64,000 bases of DNA, taken from Mycobacterium paraterrae. GTDB taxonomy: Bacteria > Actinomycetota > Actinomycetes > Mycobacteriales > Mycobacteriaceae. Each line of letters starts with the position of its first letter. Positions within the stretch are counted from its first letter, which is position 1. The stretch covers positions 744,001 through 808,000 of the forward strand of contig NZ_CP092488.2 of NCBI RefSeq assembly GCF_022430545.2, given 5' to 3'. Below the pieces are notes generated by a model. The model had not been told where the DNA came from. It did not search any database and worked only from the letters and a program-made list of their open reading frames with translations. Positions 7,766-15,461 of this stretch are shown in pieces. The position numbers were made by a program, and so were the translations under genes.

Positions 7766-8770
7766 CTACTGCCCGACCGCCCGCGGCAAGTCCCAGCTGT
7801 ATTCGCGCGCGTACGGGGCGTAGTCGAGGTGCTCGAACATCGGGTCTTCGTCATCGATCTCCAAAACCACCGCGCCGGGGCGCCGCAACCGCGACGGCAC
7901 CACGTCGTATTCACGGTCGTGGGTGCTCTCGACGCCAAGCTGTGAGCGCGCCATCCGCTGCATCCGACGCCGGCGCACCCGCTCCTCGATCCGCGTCTGC
8001 TTGCGCAGGTAGCCCAGGTAGAGCACGGTCACCGCGGACGTCATGCCGAAGAACCACCAGGCGGTCGAGGTCAGCAGGAACGCGGCCGTCGCCGAGAGGA
8101 CCAGCGCCATGGCCATCACCAACAGCACCCGCTTGCGGGCCGCGTATTTACGAGTGGCTTGGGCGGCCGCCTTGTCCGGGTCGAAGCGATGCCGCCGGTC
8201 GTGGGCGGGCGCGGTGCGCTGCGGGTGTTCCTCGGCGACCGGAATCCCTGAGGTGTCGTCGATGTACTCGTACTGCTCGCTGTCGTCGCCGAACGCTTCG
8301 CCCCGGTCGTCGTATTCCACGGCCAGGTCGACCTCGGTATCCGTGTCGTCACCCTGGTGGGCGTCGTCGTCGCTGTCCGCGGCGGCCGCCGGCAAAGCGG
8401 CCGCATCCGGGTCCACCACGTCGACGTCGAGATAGTCCGGACCGGCCTCCTCGGCCGACAGCGGCGCGGCAACCGTGGCAAGGACGCGCGAAGGCGGGGC
8501 GTCGTCGGCCTCGTCCGCGTCGTGGTCGTCGAGATCGTCGTCGTACTCGTCTTCGTCGGGCTTCCAGTCGGGGTTACTGCGATGCCCCGCCGCAGGCTTG
8601 CCGCGCTTGATCAGCCGGGCCGCCGTGCTGTTGTTGAGCACCCGGGTGGCCAAGGCGACGTCGCTGGTGCGCCGCACCGCGTCGCGCTTACTGACCAGCA
8701 TGGGGACCAGCACGAACAGCCAGAGCACCACGAGTGAGATCCAAAGCAATGACTGCGGGATGCTTGGCAT
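7766..8770 (-). CDS. glpR: GlpR/SepX-like membrane receptor for gephyrin-like protein
   Basis: The 334-residue protein (Rv0996 homologue) starts at ATG 8770, behind AAGGAG at a spacing of 9. It has one N-terminal membrane helix (LLWISLVVLWLFVLVPMLV), a long acidic disordered cytosolic region rich in Asp/Glu (about residues 65-185), then two adjacent membrane helices (about residues 212-255) and a basic C-terminal tail. In corynebacteria the orthologue is reported to be the membrane receptor of a MoeA-like protein (Glp) that links FtsZ to the membrane, and it resembles Streptomyces SepX. The galU-glp-rimJ-glpR order here is the same gene context. Its function in this organism is inferred from that. 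Confidence 0.8.
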   Translation of the reverse strand: MPSIPQSLLWISLVVLWLFVLVPMLVSKRDAVRRTSDVALATRVLNNSTAARLIKRGKPAAGHRSNPDWKPDEDEYDDDLDDHDADEADDAPPSRVLATVAAPLSAEEAGPDYLDVDVVDPDAAALPAAAADSDDDAHQGDDTDTEVDLAVEYDDRGEAFGDDSEQYEYIDDTSGIPVAEEHPQRTAPAHDRRHRFDPDKAAAQATRKYAARKRVLLVMAMALVLSATAAFLLTSTAWWFFGMTSAVTVLYLGYLRKQTRIEERVRRRRMQRMARSQLGVESTHDREYDVVPSRLRRPGAVVLEIDDEDPMFEHLDYAPYAREYSWDLPRAVGQ

Positions 8771-8893
8771 GGCGACCCGCTCCTTTCCCGCCGGACGTGA
8801 CTGGGTGACGACGCCCTCTGGCAAGCATCATTAGTCACAAAAGTCACGTTTGTACCACGACACGCCGCGAGTTATTGACGGGTTGAAAACGCG

Positions 8894-9547
8894 TTACGCC
8901 CAGCGCGCACGGCCCTGGCGCACCAGCGCCGACACCACCGACCCGTATACCTCTTCAATCGTGAGCCCGACCAGCAGGTGGTCGCGCCAGGCGCCGTCCA
9001 CCTGGAGGTAGCGCTTGAGCAGTCCCTCCTCACGGAAACCGACCTTCGCCAGCACCGCCCGACTCGCAGCGTTCTCCGGCCGCACGGTCGCCTCAACCCG
9101 GTGCAATCGCACCGGCCCGAAGCAGTGGTCCAGCCCGAGCGCCAATGCGCCGGTGGCCACGCCGCGACCGGTCACCGCATTGCACACCCAGTAGCCGATC
9201 CAGGCCGACCGGAGCGCCCCGTGCGTGACGTTGCCGATCGTCAACTGCCCGCAGAAGTCACCGTTCAACTCGATGACGTAGGGCAGCATGCGACCCTTGC
9301 GGGCTTCCGAGCGCAGACTCGAGCACACCGCCGGCCACGCCGAAATCGAGTGTCGCGCAATCCAATCGGCGTCCGTGCTGGGTTCGTAGGGCTCGAGATG
9401 GGGCCGGTCGGCCAGCCGGGCCCGGCTCCATTGCGCGGCGTCGCGCAGTCGCACCGGCCGGAGCCGGATCGCGCCGGCTTCCACCCGCAACGGGCCGACA
9501 GCTCCGGGCCAGCCAGGATGCTGAGCGTCGTTGCGCCACAGGCTCAC
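8894..9547 (-). CDS. rimJ: RimJ-type GNAT N-acetyltransferase
   Basis: The 217-residue GNAT protein (Rv0995 homologue) has the RimJ/RimL layout: IRLRPVRLRDAAQWSRARLADRPHLEPYEPS, the acetyl-CoA loop WVCNAVTGRGVATGAL, and VEATVRPENAASRAVLAKVGFREEGLLKRYLQVDGAWRDHLLVGL. Family members acetylate protein N-termini, classically ribosomal protein S5. It starts at GTG 9547, 21 bases after the glp stop, and belongs to the galU-glp-rimJ-glpR operon. The real target here is unknown. Confidence 0.88.
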   Translation of the reverse strand: MSLWRNDAQHPGWPGAVGPLRVEAGAIRLRPVRLRDAAQWSRARLADRPHLEPYEPSTDADWIARHSISAWPAVCSSLRSEARKGRMLPYVIELNGDFCGQLTIGNVTHGALRSAWIGYWVCNAVTGRGVATGALALGLDHCFGPVRLHRVEATVRPENAASRAVLAKVGFREEGLLKRYLQVDGAWRDHLLVGLTIEEVYGSVVSALVRQGRARWA

Positions 9548-9568
9548 AAGCCGAAACCGCCGCGTCCC

Positions 9569-10864
9569 TCAGCCGCGCTGAGCCAAGAACGCGACGTCGA
9601 CGATTTCGCCGGTGCGGATTTGCTCGGCCTCACGGGGGATCACGACCAGACAGTTTGCCTCAGCCAGCGTCGCCAGCAAATGCGAGGAGGCTCCCGGTGC
9701 TCCGCCCAACGCCTGAACCAGGTATTCACCGGTGTCCTGATCGCGCATCAACTGGCCGCGCAAAAAGCCTTTACGTCCGGCGACGGAGGTGATCGGCGAC
9801 AGCGTGCGGGCCTGCACGATCCGGCGCATCGGCTGCCGCTTGCCCAGTGACAATCGAATCAGCGGCCGGACCATCACCTCGAACACCACCAAGGCGCTGA
9901 CCGGGTTGGCCGGCAACAGAAACGTCGGCACCCCGTCGCGGCCCAGCTGGCCGAAGCCCTGCACCGAGCCGGGATGCATGGCGACCCGGGTTACCTCCAT
10001 CTCCCCCAGCTTGGACAGCACCGACCGCACCGCCTCGGCCGCCGCGCCGCCCACCGCACCGGCGATCACAACGATCTCGGCGCGGTTGACCTGACCCTCG
10101 ACCACCTCGCCGAGCTCACGGGCGTCGTTGCCGACGATGCCGACACGGTTCACCTCGGCGCCTGCATCGCGGGCGGCCGCCGCCAAGGCGTAGGAGTTGA
10201 CGTCGTAGACCTGCCCGTTACCCGGTGTGCGGGAGATGTCGACCAGCTCGCCGCCGACCGCCAGCACCGACACGCGCGGGCGAGGATGCACCAGCACGCG
10301 GTCACGCCCGACCGCCGCGAGCAGACCGACCTGGGCCGCGCCGATGATCGTCCCGGCCCGCACGGCGACATCGCCGGGTTGCACGTCATCACCGGTACGG
10401 CGCACATAAGCGCCCGACCGCACACCGCGCAACACCCGCACCCTCGACTGGCCGCCATCGGTCCAGCGCAGCGGCAACACCGCATCGGCCAGCGTCGGCA
10501 GCGGCGCTCCGGTCTGCACGCGCGCGGCTTGCCCGGGCTGCAGCCTGCTGGGCGTGCGCGCGCCCGCCTCGACGGTGCCCATCACCGGCAGCGTCACGCC
10601 GCCGCGACCCGACGACGACTCCGTCGCGTCATCGTCGTCGGCGATCTGGTCGTCAGCGTGGTTGGCCTCCCCTACCCCGAGCACGTCGACGCTGCGGACC
10701 GCATATCCGTCGATGGCGGCCTGGTCGAATCCTGGCAGCGGGCGTTCGGTCACCACTTCTTCGGCGCACAGCAGCCCTTGCGCCTCGGCGATGGCGACCC
10801 GCACCGGTCTCGGCGCCACCGCGGCGGCCGTCACCCGGGCCTGTTGCTCTTCCACCGAACGCAC
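9569..10864 (-). CDS. glp: MoeA/gephyrin-like protein with degenerate active site (Glp type)
   Basis: The 431-residue protein (Rv0994/MoeA1 homologue) has all four MoeA domains: LPGFDQAAIDGYA at the start, the molybdopterin-binding-like domain from about residue 190 to 340, and a C-terminal beta domain. Enzymatic MoeA motifs are altered. The usual TGGVSxGxxD is replaced by IAGAVGGAAAEAV without the Asp, and the GDEL loop reads VGGELVD. An acidic insertion (DDQIADDDDATESS) sits near residue 75. This fits the gephyrin-like cell-division protein Glp, which works with the membrane receptor encoded two genes downstream (7766-8770), rather than molybdenum insertion. Start GTG 10864 is weakly supported. 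Confidence 0.82.
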   Translation of the reverse strand: MRSVEEQQARVTAAAVAPRPVRVAIAEAQGLLCAEEVVTERPLPGFDQAAIDGYAVRSVDVLGVGEANHADDQIADDDDATESSSGRGGVTLPVMGTVEAGARTPSRLQPGQAARVQTGAPLPTLADAVLPLRWTDGGQSRVRVLRGVRSGAYVRRTGDDVQPGDVAVRAGTIIGAAQVGLLAAVGRDRVLVHPRPRVSVLAVGGELVDISRTPGNGQVYDVNSYALAAAARDAGAEVNRVGIVGNDARELGEVVEGQVNRAEIVVIAGAVGGAAAEAVRSVLSKLGEMEVTRVAMHPGSVQGFGQLGRDGVPTFLLPANPVSALVVFEVMVRPLIRLSLGKRQPMRRIVQARTLSPITSVAGRKGFLRGQLMRDQDTGEYLVQALGGAPGASSHLLATLAEANCLVVIPREAEQIRTGEIVDVAFLAQRG

Positions 10865-10905
10865 AGCGCGCCTTTCTCTATCGACCGGGCGCGGAATCTG
10901 GCTTG

Positions 10906-11814
10906 TTAGTCTTCGGCCAGACCCAATCGGGTCACCAGCCAGCGCCGTAGATCTGGCCCGTAATCGGGACGGTCCAAGGCAAAGTCAACCGCAGCCTTGA
11001 GGTAGCCGCCGGGATTTCCCAAGTCGTGTCGGGAGCCGCGGTGGACGACGACATGGACCGGGTGTCCCTCGTCGATCAGTAGCGCGATGGCATCGGTCAG
11101 CTGCATCTCGCCGCCGGCGCCACGCTGAATGCGTTGCAGCGCTTTGAAGACGGCGCGGTCGAGGACGTAGCGGCCGGCGGCGGCATACAGCGACGGCGCC
11201 TCCTCGGCCGTCGGCTTTTCCACCATGCCCTTGACCCTCAGCACGTCGCTGCCGGCCCCGGGCACCGGCTCGACGTCGAAAACGCCGTATGCGCTTACCT
11301 CTTCGCGCGCCACCTCGATGGCGCACAGCACCGAGCCGCCGTGCTCGGCGCGCACCTTCGACATCGTCTCGAGCACACCGGTCGGCAGCACCAGGTCGTC
11401 AGGAAGGAGGATCGCCACCGCGTCCTCGTCTTCCCACAACACCGGCTCGACGCAACTGATGGCATGTCCCAGCCCCAGCGGCTCGCTCTGCACGACGGAC
11501 TCGACCTTGATCAGCTGCGGCGCCCGGCGGACCTTAGCCAGCATTGCCTTCTTGCCGCGGGCCTCCAGCGTGCCTTCCAGCACCAGGTCTTGCACAAAGT
11601 GCGCGACGACGCCGTCCTTGCCCTCGGAGGTGATGATCACCAAGCGCTCAGCGCCGGCCTCGGCCGCCTCGGCGGCCACCAGCTCGATACCCGGGGTGTC
11701 GACGACCGGCAACAGCTCCTTGGGCACGGTTTTGGTCGCGGGCAGAAAACGCGTGCCCAATCCGGCCGCGGGCACAATCGCCGTCCGCGGGATTGATACG
11801 TGTGGGGTCGCCAT
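10906..11814 (-). CDS. galU: UTP-glucose-1-phosphate uridylyltransferase
   Basis: The 302-residue enzyme makes UDP-glucose for cell-envelope glycans and trehalose. It carries the nucleotidyltransferase signature AIVPAAGLGTRFLPATKTVPKELLPVVDTP, the LPDDLVL metal-binding segment and VEKP. ATG 11814 is preferred over ATG 11826: a TATGGT hexamer on the minus strand (11827-11822) would place the transcript start at or next to 11814, implying leaderless translation. It is divergent from the 5-formyl-THF cyclo-ligase, whose GTG is only 25 bases away. It is the first gene of the galU-glp-rimJ-glpR operon. Confidence 0.95.
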   Translation of the reverse strand: MATPHVSIPRTAIVPAAGLGTRFLPATKTVPKELLPVVDTPGIELVAAEAAEAGAERLVIITSEGKDGVVAHFVQDLVLEGTLEARGKKAMLAKVRRAPQLIKVESVVQSEPLGLGHAISCVEPVLWEDEDAVAILLPDDLVLPTGVLETMSKVRAEHGGSVLCAIEVAREEVSAYGVFDVEPVPGAGSDVLRVKGMVEKPTAEEAPSLYAAAGRYVLDRAVFKALQRIQRGAGGEMQLTDAIALLIDEGHPVHVVVHRGSRHDLGNPGGYLKAAVDFALDRPDYGPDLRRWLVTRLGLAED

Positions 11815-11821
11815 CGTTGAA

Positions 11822-11831
11822 ACCATATCGT
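11822..11831. promoter_or_regulatory. Overlapping divergent -10 elements between galU and folate gene
   Basis: ACCATATCGT contains TATGGT on the minus strand (11827-11822) and TATCGT on the plus strand (11826-11831), sharing two base pairs. Each lies about 7-8 bases before the preferred start codon on its side, so both transcripts would be leaderless and would compete for polymerase. Confidence 0.5.
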
Positions 11832-11838
11832 TGACGCG

Positions 11839-12444
11839 GTGGAGAGCGCGGGCAAGTCCGCAATGCGAAAGCGGCTTCTGGCAGCACGTCGTTCGGTACC
11901 CGACGACGTGCGGGCGCAGCATGCCGCGGCGTTGGCTGATCATATCGACGCGCTGGCGGTTGTTGGTGGCACCGTCTGCGCCTACGTGCCGGTCGGAGCC
12001 GAGCCGGGATCTCTTCAGATGCTGAATGTGTTGGCGCGCCGCGGGGCCCGGGTGCTGCTGCCGGTCGCGCGCACCACAGCTGACGACGATGCCGTCGCCC
12101 TGCAGTGGGGGGAATACCGGCCGGGTCAATTGGTGGAGGCCCGCTTCGGTCTGCTCGAGCCGCCGGCGCCGTGGCTGCCGTCGAAGACGGTCGCCGAGGC
12201 GAGCATCGTCCTGGTTCCGGCGCTGGCCGTCGATTGGGCCGGTGCGCGGCTGGGACGGGGCCGCGGCTTCTATGACCGGACGCTGGTGCTGGGCGATCCG
12301 GATGCGCGGTTGGTCGCCGTCATCCGCGACGAGGAGTTGCTCGACGAGGTGCCGCACGAGCCTCACGATGTGCCGGTAACCCACGCGCTGACGCCGGGCC
12401 GGGGCCTCGTCGAGTTGCTCGGGACGCCACGCGAAGGTAATTGA
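11839..12444 (+). CDS. 5-formyltetrahydrofolate cyclo-ligase
   Basis: The 201-residue protein (Rv0992c homologue) converts 5-formyl-THF to 5,10-methenyl-THF using ATP. Motifs present are the basic N-terminal helix (SAMRKRLLAARRSV), VLVPALAVDWAGARLGRGRGFYDRTL (the conserved D-x3-G-x-RLG-x-G-x-GFYDR signature) and a C-terminal HDVPVTHALTP. The start GTG 11839 has no Shine-Dalgarno site but sits 8 bases after a TATCGT -10 element, consistent with a leaderless message. Confidence 0.92.
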   Translation: MESAGKSAMRKRLLAARRSVPDDVRAQHAAALADHIDALAVVGGTVCAYVPVGAEPGSLQMLNVLARRGARVLLPVARTTADDDAVALQWGEYRPGQLVEARFGLLEPPAPWLPSKTVAEASIVLVPALAVDWAGARLGRGRGFYDRTLVLGDPDARLVAVIRDEELLDEVPHEPHDVPVTHALTPGRGLVELLGTPREGN

Positions 12445-12479
12445 CATAAGTTGATGTTGCTTACCGGTATGGAGTCGAC

Positions 12480-12824
12480 ATGGTCCTGAAACGTCTTGTC
12501 GTGTGCGCGTGGGTCCTCGGCGCGGGTGCCACGATTCTGCCGGGTGCGGGCGTTGCCGCGGCCGATCCCCAGGACCCGCACAAGCCGGACATCACGCACG
12601 ACTATTGCCCGGGCGGCCAGTGGGGCTACGGAAGTTTGGGCGTCTGCGACGGCGACAAATACCCCGACGGGTCCTACTGGCACCAGTGGATGAAGACATA
12701 CTGGGGCGGCCCGAAATTTCACTACGACTGCGTCGGCGGCGACGAACCTCTCCCGGCGCCGCCTCCACCGGGCGGCTGCGAGGGGGCGATCCCAACCGCT
12801 CCGCCCGACGCGCCTCCGGGCTGA
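12480..12824 (+). CDS. Small secreted cysteine-containing protein, unknown function
   Basis: ATG 12480 follows GGAG at a spacing of 5. The 114-residue product has a clear signal peptide (basic VLKR, hydrophobic core to about residue 27, then VAAADPQ as likely cleavage region). The mature part has four Cys (DYCPGG, GVCDGD, YDCVGG, GGCEGA), is rich in Trp, Tyr and Gly, and ends in a Pro-rich tail. Two disulphides are plausible. The CPGGQWGYGS and WHQWM patterns resemble small exported mycobacterial proteins. No function is known to me. Confidence 0.8.
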   Translation: MVLKRLVVCAWVLGAGATILPGAGVAAADPQDPHKPDITHDYCPGGQWGYGSLGVCDGDKYPDGSYWHQWMKTYWGGPKFHYDCVGGDEPLPAPPPPGGCEGAIPTAPPDAPPG

Positions 12825-12855
12825 GGCCTCGTCAATCTGCGTTACCGCGTTTGGC

Positions 12856-13515
12856 TCACACTCGCAACACGGTGTTGCCGCAAATTTGGGCCGCGAGACG
12901 GTAGCCGAGACCGGTCAGATGCGAGGTTACGAATGCTTCAGGCAGCGTTTCCAAGATGAGGATCGGTCGGCAACGTTGGATCGTCGACAGTGCTCCGGCG
13001 AGCGCGGCCTGTTCGAATCCCTCGACGTCGAGTTGCAGCACGCCGATGTCGGAGTCCGGTGGCAAAACATCGTCGAGACGCATCAGCGGGACATCTTCGT
13101 AGACGGCGTCGGTGGCCGCGGTGATGTGCGACATTCCGCCCAGCACGTACCCGTCCCGTGCGATCTCCAGGTGCCCCGTGCCGTCGACGTCACCCAGCGC
13201 ACCGTGATGCAACTGCACGTTGGTGAGGCCGTTGAGGCGAAGAGTCCACTGCGCGCAGCGGAAGTTCTCGGTGTTGGGTTCAAAGGCGTAGACGGTCGTG
13301 GCGACTGCGGCCAGAGCTGGCAGGAAATCTCCGAAATATGTTCCCGCATGTGCGATGTCACGTCCCGCTGCGTGATCCCGCATAAAGCGGATGGTTTCGA
13401 GCTCCCAGACTCCCCCACCAAGGACTACCTGAGCGGCTGGGCGATGTGCACTCGAACGTGGCACGGCGTAGGAGCCGAAAGAGTTCTCACACAGGATGCA
13501 CTCGACGGAGTCCAT
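12856..13515 (-). CDS. FkbM-family methyltransferase
   Basis: The 219-residue protein has a class I SAM-binding fold of the FkbM type: DIAHAGTYFGDFLPALAAVATTVYAFEPNTENFRCAQWTLRLNGLTNVQLHHGALGD (the acidic residue of EPN binds the ribose), then RLDDVLPPDSDIGVLQLDVEGFEQAALAGA, the FkbM signature. These enzymes O-methylate sugars or small molecules. ATG 13515 gives the usual family N-terminus; an in-frame ATG at 13587 lies only 8 bases from the CIRCE element. It is divergent from ruc, so HrcA could also influence it. Confidence 0.8.
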   Translation of the reverse strand: MDSVECILCENSFGSYAVPRSSAHRPAAQVVLGGGVWELETIRFMRDHAAGRDIAHAGTYFGDFLPALAAVATTVYAFEPNTENFRCAQWTLRLNGLTNVQLHHGALGDVDGTGHLEIARDGYVLGGMSHITAATDAVYEDVPLMRLDDVLPPDSDIGVLQLDVEGFEQAALAGALSTIQRCRPILILETLPEAFVTSHLTGLGYRLAAQICGNTVLRV

Positions 13516-13594
13516 GGGATAAGCGTAGGCGGGAAGCGGTCGCGGGCCGGTCGATGTTCGAACCGGCGGGAATGACCAGTGCCACATAGCGGTT

Positions 13595-13621
13595 TTAGCA
13601 CTTAAGACTGTAGAGTGCTAA
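13595..13621. promoter_or_regulatory. CIRCE element (HrcA operator) upstream of ruc
   Basis: TTAGCACTT-N9-GAGTGCTAA matches the CIRCE consensus TTAGCACTC-N9-GAGTGCTAA at 17 of 18 arm positions. HrcA binds this site and releases it on heat shock. It lies 26 bases upstream of the ruc start codon and 8 bases from the longest possible FkbM start on the other side. Confidence 0.92.
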
Positions 13622-13647
13622 GCGTCTAGACCATCACGGAGGTATGT

Positions 13648-14001
13648 GTGCCGACTTACAGCTACGCGTGTACCGAGTGCGGTAATCGCTTCGATGTAGT
13701 CCAGGCCTTCAGCGACGACGCCCTCACCACCTGCGAGAAATGCTCGGGACGACTGCGCAAACTGTTCGGCAACGTCGGCGTGGTGTTCAAGGGCAGCGGC
13801 TTCTACCGCAACGACAGTCGCGAAGCGTCCAAGAGCTCGAACGGCAAGAGTTCCAGTTCGTCGTCGGCGTCTGACGGCTCCAGCTCGAGCGAGACGTCCA
13901 GCACGTCAAACACCGAGAAGTCGAGCTCCTCGAGCGACTCGTCGAAAACCGACTCGTCGTCATCGTCGACCTCGAAAGCGCCCGCCACCACGTCGAGCTA
14001 G
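13648..14001 (+). CDS. ruc: FmdB-type zinc-ribbon chaperone (Ruc)
   Basis: The 117-residue protein (Rv0991c homologue) has an N-terminal zinc ribbon with CTEC (residues 8-11) and CEKC (28-31), a GSGFYRNDSRE junction, and a long disordered tail that is almost all Ser/Thr with Lys, Asp and Glu. In M. tuberculosis the homologue is a redox-regulated chaperone: oxidation of the cysteines releases zinc and activates it, and it cooperates with DnaK. GTG 13648 follows GGAGG (13638-13642). The CIRCE element upstream supports heat-shock control. The tail is low-complexity and probably varies between species. Confidence 0.92.
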   Translation: MPTYSYACTECGNRFDVVQAFSDDALTTCEKCSGRLRKLFGNVGVVFKGSGFYRNDSREASKSSNGKSSSSSSASDGSSSSETSSTSNTEKSSSSSDSSKTDSSSSSTSKAPATTSS

Positions 14002-14066
14002 CGGGTTATCCACAGGCGGCCACGCCGCCGACCGCACACATCCCGGACCGTGTCTAGCGTGAGTGG

Positions 14067-14729
14067 GTGGGCGATTCCCGGACGTCGCTGAATCCGTCTC
14101 TGCCGAGTCGTCTTTCGCAGTGGCTTCGTCCGGACTGGTCGCGGACCGTGCTGGCCCGCCGTATCGCTGCAGGCGCGCTGGTGGTGCTGGCCGCCTTCGC
14201 CGCGATGCGGCCGGATCCCGTCAACCAGCGCACGCAGGTTGTGGTCGCCGCCCGGGACCTGGACCCCGGCGCCGAGCTGACCGCCGACGACGTCAGTCTT
14301 GAAACACGTTCGGCGCCAACCATTCCCGATGGCTCGCAGTCCGATGTCGGGGCTGTCGTCGGCTCGACGCTGGCCGGCCCCGCCAGACGCGGCGAAGTGC
14401 TCACCGACGTTCGACTGCTGGGCCGTCGCCTCGCCGAATCGGCAGCCGGACCCGATGCCCGGATCGTGCCGGTGCACCCGGCCGACGGAGCACTGGTGGA
14501 CGTGGTGCGACCCGGCGACGTGGTCGACGTGGTGGCCGCGACCGAAGGCAGCACACAGGCCACCCCGCACGTGGTGGCCACCGATGCGATCGTGGTTTCG
14601 GTGTCGGCGAAGTCGAAGGGCCAGAGCACAACCGGCGACCGGGTGGTGCTGGTCGCGCTGCCGGCCGCCTCAGCCACCGCGGTGGCGGGCGCGGCGCTGG
14701 TCGCGACCGTGACCCTCACCCTGCATTGA
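14067..14729 (+). CDS. SAF-domain protein (CpaB/RcpC-like), membrane-anchored
   Basis: The 220-residue protein (Rv0990c homologue) has one N-terminal membrane helix (AAGALVVLAAFAAM) then a SAF domain (VVVAARDLDPGAELTADDVSLETRSAPTIPDG...VVGSTLAGPARRGEVLTDVRLL) and a second beta domain (VPVHPADGALVDVVRPGDVVDVVAA). The SAF domain is shared with pilus-assembly CpaB and antifreeze proteins. No pilus genes are adjacent, so the role is open. GTG 14067 lies exactly 7 bases after TAGCGT (14055-14060), suggesting a leaderless transcript. Confidence 0.82.
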   Translation: MGDSRTSLNPSLPSRLSQWLRPDWSRTVLARRIAAGALVVLAAFAAMRPDPVNQRTQVVVAARDLDPGAELTADDVSLETRSAPTIPDGSQSDVGAVVGSTLAGPARRGEVLTDVRLLGRRLAESAAGPDARIVPVHPADGALVDVVRPGDVVDVVAATEGSTQATPHVVATDAIVVSVSAKSKGQSTTGDRVVLVALPAASATAVAGAALVATVTLTLH

Positions 14730-14738
14730 GGATTTCGC

Positions 14739-15167
14739 TCAAGCGGCCGGGGCGGACTGCTCGCTGGCGCAGAATTTGCACTTGTGCGCCGCCTCGGGAA
14801 TGTCGGAGCAGCACTCCGAGCATGCCTTGGTCGCAGGCGCCTCGCCGAACACCGTGACACCGCGTCGCTTTTGAATCGTCCTGTACGGCACCACGATTGC
14901 GAAGTACACGGTAGCCATGAAAACCAGGAAGTAGATGATCGCCCCGATCAGGTCACCGATATTGATAAAGGTTGCCTTGTTGCCGGCGTCGCCGAGTTGG
15001 AAACCCAGTCCCAGGGCGGCATGCGGCTGGGCCGCCGCTACCAGCGGATTGATCACTGTTTCGGTGAACGACTTGACCAGATTCGAAAACGCCAAGGCCA
15101 CAACCAAACCGACGGCGACGGTGATGACATCCTCGCGCATGACGAAGTTCTTGAAACCCTTTAACAC
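14739..15167 (-). CDS. MscL-family channel with C-terminal zinc ribbon
   Basis: The 142-residue protein begins LKGFKNFVMREDVITVAVGLVVALAFSNLV (with GTG read as Met), the amphipathic S1 helix plus pore helix of MscL. A periplasmic loop follows, then a second membrane helix (IIYFLVFMATVYFAIVVPY). Instead of the usual charged C-terminal bundle it ends in CSECCSDIPEAAHKCKFC, a four-Cys zinc ribbon. GTG 15167 is chosen over TTG 15176 because GGAGG sits 9 bases upstream of it and abuts the TTG. Canonical M. tuberculosis mscL faces moaB2 convergently; this gene is co-directional with moaB2, so it is probably a different paralogue. The ribbon may bind a partner or sense redox or zinc. Confidence 0.85.
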   Translation of the reverse strand: MLKGFKNFVMREDVITVAVGLVVALAFSNLVKSFTETVINPLVAAAQPHAALGLGFQLGDAGNKATFINIGDLIGAIIYFLVFMATVYFAIVVPYRTIQKRRGVTVFGEAPATKACSECCSDIPEAAHKCKFCASEQSAPAA

Positions 15168-15325
15168 CCGAGCCAACCTCCCGTGAGCAGGAACGAAACG
15201 GGGCGACCCGCGATCACCCTCGGTTGACGGTAAGACCGCCCATCGACATTCGCGCGTTTTGCGCCGAATTAGTCATGCAAGGGTGTTCGTGCCGTGACAT
15301 CGACGGGCCGTTATCAGGTGTGCTG

Positions 15326-15454
15326 TCAGCCGTGGTGTGGCGGCACGTTGTCGCGCAGCCACCGCTCACGTTCCTCGGCGTCCCGGCTGGCATCCGGGTC
15401 GCGCTCGTCGGCTGACGACTGCCACTCGTGGTCGTCACCGGTGGGCCTGGACAT
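15326..15454 (-). CDS. 42-residue conserved-looking small protein downstream of moaB2
   Basis: ATG 15454 lies 7 bases after the moaB2 stop, and the ORF ends with TGA at 15326-15328. The product starts MSRPTGDDHEWQSSADERD and ends ERERWLRDNVPPHHG. It is highly charged, with a Trp-Leu-Arg-Asp-Asn helix and a His-rich terminus. No alternative gene covers this interval, and the tight spacing suggests translation coupled to moaB2. The function is unknown. Confidence 0.6.
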   Translation of the reverse strand: MSRPTGDDHEWQSSADERDPDASRDAEERERWLRDNVPPHHG

Positions 15455-15461
15455 GCCGGGC

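Noticed and set aside
8833..8847. Direct repeat AGTCAC-N3-AGTCAC upstream of glpR
   Set aside because: Only two short copies with no clear promoter alignment; suggestive but too weak to call an operator.
10906..12447. A 513-residue minus-strand frame running through galU and the folate gene
   Set aside because: Its first 200 residues are antisense to the well-supported 5-formyl-THF cyclo-ligase; only the C-terminal galU part is coding.
15224..15415. 63-residue plus-strand ORF between mscL-like gene and moaB2
   Set aside because: It overlaps the better-supported 42-residue minus-strand ORF and lacks a ribosome site or recognisable pattern.
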